NCBI GenBank assembly: GCA_036562185.1 | Contig: DATCKN010000036.1 | Coordinates: forward strand, 62,001-126,000 | Reading direction: 5' to 3' | DNA: 64,000 nucleotides | Source: Thermoclostridium sp036562185 | GTDB lineage: Bacteria; Bacillota; Clostridia; DSM-8532 | Shown: positions 61,187 to 64,000 of the stretch, piece by piece | Layout: every line of letters begins with the position of its first letter | Numbering within the stretch: the stretch's first letter is position 1 | Translations under genes and position numbers: made by a program | Notes under the pieces: model-generated | Seen by the model: the letters and a program-made list of their open reading frames with translations, nothing else | Told to the model about the DNA's origin: nothing | Database searches by the model: none

Positions 61187-61800
61187 CTGTCACTTCTTCC
61201 GCAGTAATGCTCCTGCGGAAAGACAGCACCGCAGTGACTTGTTCGTGTTTTAAGTAATGCGATTGACAGAGATTTCAGCATATTCGTCCGGGCAACTACG
61301 CTACGTTTGGCGGAGCATGCAGAATGGCCCGGGCAAGCCGAATACCGCAAAAATGCACTTTTGAAATATCAAAGCTATTGTTGCAATGCCGGAAACAGTC
61401 GCTTCATTTGCAAGAACTGTGCAGTTCAGCTCGGGCAAACCGAAACTCGCAAAAATGCACAGGAATATATATTGAATGTTGCATTTTTCTCAAACAGTCG
61501 GTTTGCTTGTCCTCGCTCTGACCGCACATTTCTAAGCTGCATTCCGCTAAAAGTTTCCTTGCATTGCACAATAGCTTCCGCATTCTCGCATTAACAATGC
61601 TTTCTGCAATACCGGAACGCAATTTAAACTTAACAGGCAGCATTTTTGCTTCATCGGCTTGCTTATCCTCGCTTTAAGTCACAGGCTCCAGCCTGTACTC
61701 CGCAATGCTGACATAAATAAGATGCTGCGTATTCTTTGCAGTAAATGCATTCTTACAGTATAAACTGTTTCGCATTATTTTATTTCCAGCAATAATATTT
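61187..61800. repeat. Repeat-rich non-coding region between carB and the PurF-like gene
   Basis: About 600 bp without a convincing gene. A nested hairpin (TTCCGCAG/CTGCGGAA within GTCACT/AGTGAC) lies at about 61187-61235. Two similar segments around 61327-61358 and 61430-61460 share a CGGGCAArCCGAA core followed by CGCAAAAATGCAC, about 102 bp apart. Inverted versions follow at 61477-61518 and 61640-61675 (GCATTTTT...CGGnTTGCTT.TCCTCGC). Positions 61550-61685 match 28026-28161 in reverse, and 61430-61445 match 22098-22113 exactly. No transposase is present. Confidence 0.7.
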
Positions 61801-64000
61801 CTATAATGTGATATCCCTGTGGTAACTTTGCAGGGATTTTACCTTATCCTCTGTTTCATGGCTTTGCTTATATGCTGCAATTCCCTTGACGCTTGCAAGG
61901 GCTGCAGTCATAGTGGTTATATAAGGGATCCTGTATTTTATGGCACTCTTTCGTATATATGAGTCATCATACTGGCTCTGTTTCCCGGCAGGTGTATTCA
62001 CAATAAGCTGTATTTCTCCGTTGAGTATTAAATCCACGATGTTAGGCCTGCCTTCAAACATTTTCTTAACCTTCCGGCACTTTATCCCGTTCCCGGTCAG
62101 ATAATTATATGTACCTTCGGTGGCAATTATCTCAAAATCAAGTTCTGCAAACTTACGTGCAATGTCAAGAAGGTATTGCTTGTCCCTGTCTGCAATACTC
62201 ATTAAAACCGTTCCTTCTGTCGGAAGGGGTGACTGTGTTGCCTCCTGTGCCTTGAAATAGGCAAGGCCAAATGAATTCGCAATACCAAGAACTTCACCGG
62301 TAGAGCGCATTTCAGGACCTAACAGCGGATCCACGTCATGGAACATGTTAAATGGAAAAACTGCTTCCTTAACACCGAAATGGGTTATTTTGCTGCTCTT
62401 CAAACCCAATACAGGAGATTTGCTGCCATTTTTTGCAGCAAGAATAATTTCTGTGGCAAGCCGAGCCATAGATATATTGCAGACTTTTGATACCAACGGC
62501 ACTGTTCTTGATGCACGGGGATTAGCTTCAAGGACATAGACCCTGTCATTGTAAACGGCATATTGAATATTCATCAGGCCCACAACTTTTAATGCATTGG
62601 CTATTTTCCGCGTATACTCGGATATGGTTTCAATATGCTCTGCTTTCATGCTGATGGGTGGTATTGCACAAGCAGAATCGCCCGAGTGGATACCGGCCAG
62701 TTCAATGTGTTCCATTACCGCGGGAACAAAAGTGTCCGATCCGTCGGCAAGAGCGTCTGCCTCGGCTTCAATTGCATTTTCAAGGAATTTATCAATGAGC
62801 AGAGGACGGTCAGGTGTAACACCTTTGGCTTCGGAGACATACCTCTCCAGCATTTCCTGGTCATATATAACTTCCATGCCCCGCCCGCCGAGAACATAAG
62901 ATGGCCTTACCATCAACGGATAACCTATCTTGTTGGCTATTGCCAGAGCTTCGTCAAGGGTGCTTGCCATTCCGGATTCGGGCATCGGGATTTCGAGTTT
63001 GTCCATCATATGTCTGAACAGATCCCTGTCCTCAGCCATGTCTACTGTTTCAGGAGTGGTTCCAAGAATTTTAACTCCGGCTTTTGAAAGTTCTCCTGCA
63101 ATGTTTAAAGGAGTTTGCCCTCCGAATTGGATTATAATTCCGTCAGGGTTTTCATGCTGGTATATGCTCAATACATCTTCCACAGTGAGAGGCTCAAAGT
63201 AAAGACGATCTGAGGTGTCGTAATCGGTGGAAACTGTTTCGGGGTTGCAGTTGACAATAATTGTTTCGTAGCCCATATCCCTGAGGGCAAAAGCCGCGTG
63301 AACGCAGCAGTAGTCGAATTCAATTCCCTGGCCTATCCGGTTTGGACCTCCGCCCAATACCATTACCTTTGGCTTGCCGTTTGAAGATGCTTGCTTAATT
63401 GATCCCGCATTTTTTGAACCATTATAGGTTGAGTAATAATAGCAGGCATTTTCAACACCACTTACCGGAACTATGTCCCATTCCTGTAAAATTCCCAGTT
63501 GAACCCTGTGATTCCGTATTTCTTCTTCTTTTATTCCAAGCAGCATTGCAATGTACTTGTCTGCAAAGCCGTCCTTTTTCGCTTTAATCAAAAGTTCGTC
63601 AGGAAGCTTTGAACCTTTGCATTTTATTATTTCCTCTTCCAGATCAACCAGTTCTTTCATCTGTTCAATGAACCACTTTTTAATATGAGTGATTCTGCTT
63701 AACAGTTCAACATCCGCTCCCTTACGCAGGGCTTCGTACATTATAAACTGGCGTTCGCTTGAAGGTGTAATTAAAAGATCCAATAATTCCTTTAATTCAA
63801 GACAGTTATAGTTTTTCGCAAAGCCAAGTCCATACCTGCCGATCTCAAGGGAACGTACCGCTTTCTGCAGGGCTTCCTTATAAGTCTTGCCAATACTCAT
63901 TACTTCGCCGACGGCTTTCATTTGAGTACCCAGTTCATCTTTTGCCTCTTTAAACTTTTCAAAAGCCCAGCGCGGAAATTTAACCACCACGTAATCACCG
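61801..64000 (-). CDS. carB: Carbamoyl-phosphate synthase large subunit, 5' part outside window
   Basis: The C-terminal two thirds (about 733 codons visible) of a protein that is usually about 1,070 aa. The frame continues to the right edge; a GTG at 63990 is not the start because GDYV codons precede it in frame. ATP-grasp domain 2 contains GGGPNRIGQGIEFDYC at its start and later EANPRASRTVPLVSK. The MGS-like domain follows at the C-terminus (about the last 150 residues), where UMP or ornithine act in relatives. It makes carbamoyl phosphate for pyrimidines and arginine; carA is not in the window. Confidence 0.96.
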   Translation of the reverse strand, partial: GDYVVVKFPRWAFEKFKEAKDELGTQMKAVGEVMSIGKTYKEALQKAVRSLEIGRYGLGFAKNYNCLELKELLDLLITPSSERQFIMYEALRKGADVELLSRITHIKKWFIEQMKELVDLEEEIIKCKGSKLPDELLIKAKKDGFADKYIAMLLGIKEEEIRNHRVQLGILQEWDIVPVSGVENACYYYSTYNGSKNAGSIKQASSNGKPKVMVLGGGPNRIGQGIEFDYCCVHAAFALRDMGYETIIVNCNPETVSTDYDTSDRLYFEPLTVEDVLSIYQHENPDGIIIQFGGQTPLNIAGELSKAGVKILGTTPETVDMAEDRDLFRHMMDKLEIPMPESGMASTLDEALAIANKIGYPLMVRPSYVLGGRGMEVIYDQEMLERYVSEAKGVTPDRPLLIDKFLENAIEAEADALADGSDTFVPAVMEHIELAGIHSGDSACAIPPISMKAEHIETISEYTRKIANALKVVGLMNIQYAVYNDRVYVLEANPRASRTVPLVSKVCNISMARLATEIILAAKNGSKSPVLGLKSSKITHFGVKEAVFPFNMFHDVDPLLGPEMRSTGEVLGIANSFGLAYFKAQEATQSPLPTEGTVLMSIADRDKQYLLDIARKFAELDFEIIATEGTYNYLTGNGIKCRKVKKMFEGRPNIVDLILNGEIQLIVNTPAGKQSQYDDSYIRKSAIKYRIPYITTMTAALASVKGIAAYKQSHETEDKVKSLQSYHRDITL

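Noticed and set aside
61307..61643. Small open frames in the repeat-rich region before carB
   Set aside because: They follow the palindromic repeats, are present on both strands and lack ribosome sites.
1..64000. CRISPR arrays, prophage, integrase or insertion sequence
   Set aside because: No regularly spaced direct repeats with unique spacers, no phage structural genes and no transposase or integrase motifs were seen.

Overview
The window comes from the chromosome of a low-to-moderate GC, anaerobic, endospore-forming Clostridia. The spore genes (spoVAC-spoVAD-spoVAE, spoIIR, a dacF-type carboxypeptidase), a proS T-box leader, a Crh-like HPr, long-form Hpf, ClpE-type ATPase and strong AGGAGG-type ribosome sites all point that way. 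A cytoplasmic GH67 alpha-glucuronidase and an SGNH esterase suggest a plant-polysaccharide degrader such as the cellulolytic/xylanolytic Oscillospiraceae (Acetivibrio/Ruminiclostridium/Thermoclostridium relatives). That placement is inference. There is no prophage, CRISPR array, intact insertion sequence, rRNA or convincing tRNA gene; this is core chromosome with a few accessory genes.

Layout. 0-5.8 kb: truncated membrane sensor, ECF sigma/anti-sigma pair, Crh-like HPr, uvrC, unknown protein. 5.8-13.7 kb: greA, lysS, J-like membrane protein, RsbV/RsbW-like/SigB-like module with a second HATPase, clpE. 13.7-24.3 kb: a 59-aa membrane protein and spoVA genes, two tandem DUF4015 putative glycosidases, uppP, tsaD, spoIIR, VOC and GFA genes, a shortened CLC protein. 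24.4-35.5 kb: pseudouridine synthase, RadC, GH67, T-box-proS, DUF368 (PopT-type) transporter, SH3-CAP protein, Asn/Gln-rich small protein, two TolC-like proteins, YflT-type stress protein. 35.5-44.5 kb: a dense DnaA-box cluster, hpf, NUDIX, YigZ, yebC, fabZ, phosphoesterase, dnaX, rho. 44.5-54.7 kb: PII-like/antiporter pair, UDG, SGNH esterase, aminotransferase V, phosphoesterase, deoB-pdp, dacF. 54.7-64 kb: MoxR/DUF58 cluster, a PurF-like protein and the 3' part of carB on the minus strand, separated by a repeat-rich gap.

Themes. Stress control: RsbV, RsbW and SigB homologues are translationally coupled, but RsbW has lost the ATP-binding motifs while an intact HATPase sits just after the sigma gene. 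ClpE, YflT and Hpf are plausible outputs. Lipid-carrier recycling: UppP and a PopT-type protein are both present. Spore/envelope: SpoVA proteins, SpoIIR, DacF and a possible gamma-SASP-like protein.

The least expected signals are (1) the RsbW pseudo-kinase arrangement, (2) a dispersed palindromic non-coding repeat near 22.0, 28.1 and 61.2-61.8 kb, (3) five exact DnaA boxes in 97 bp at 35.5 kb with a weaker cluster at 21.0 kb, (4) a PurF-like protein without its glutaminase cysteine, (5) a CLC protein without its middle, and (6) tandem TolC-like proteins in an apparent monoderm.
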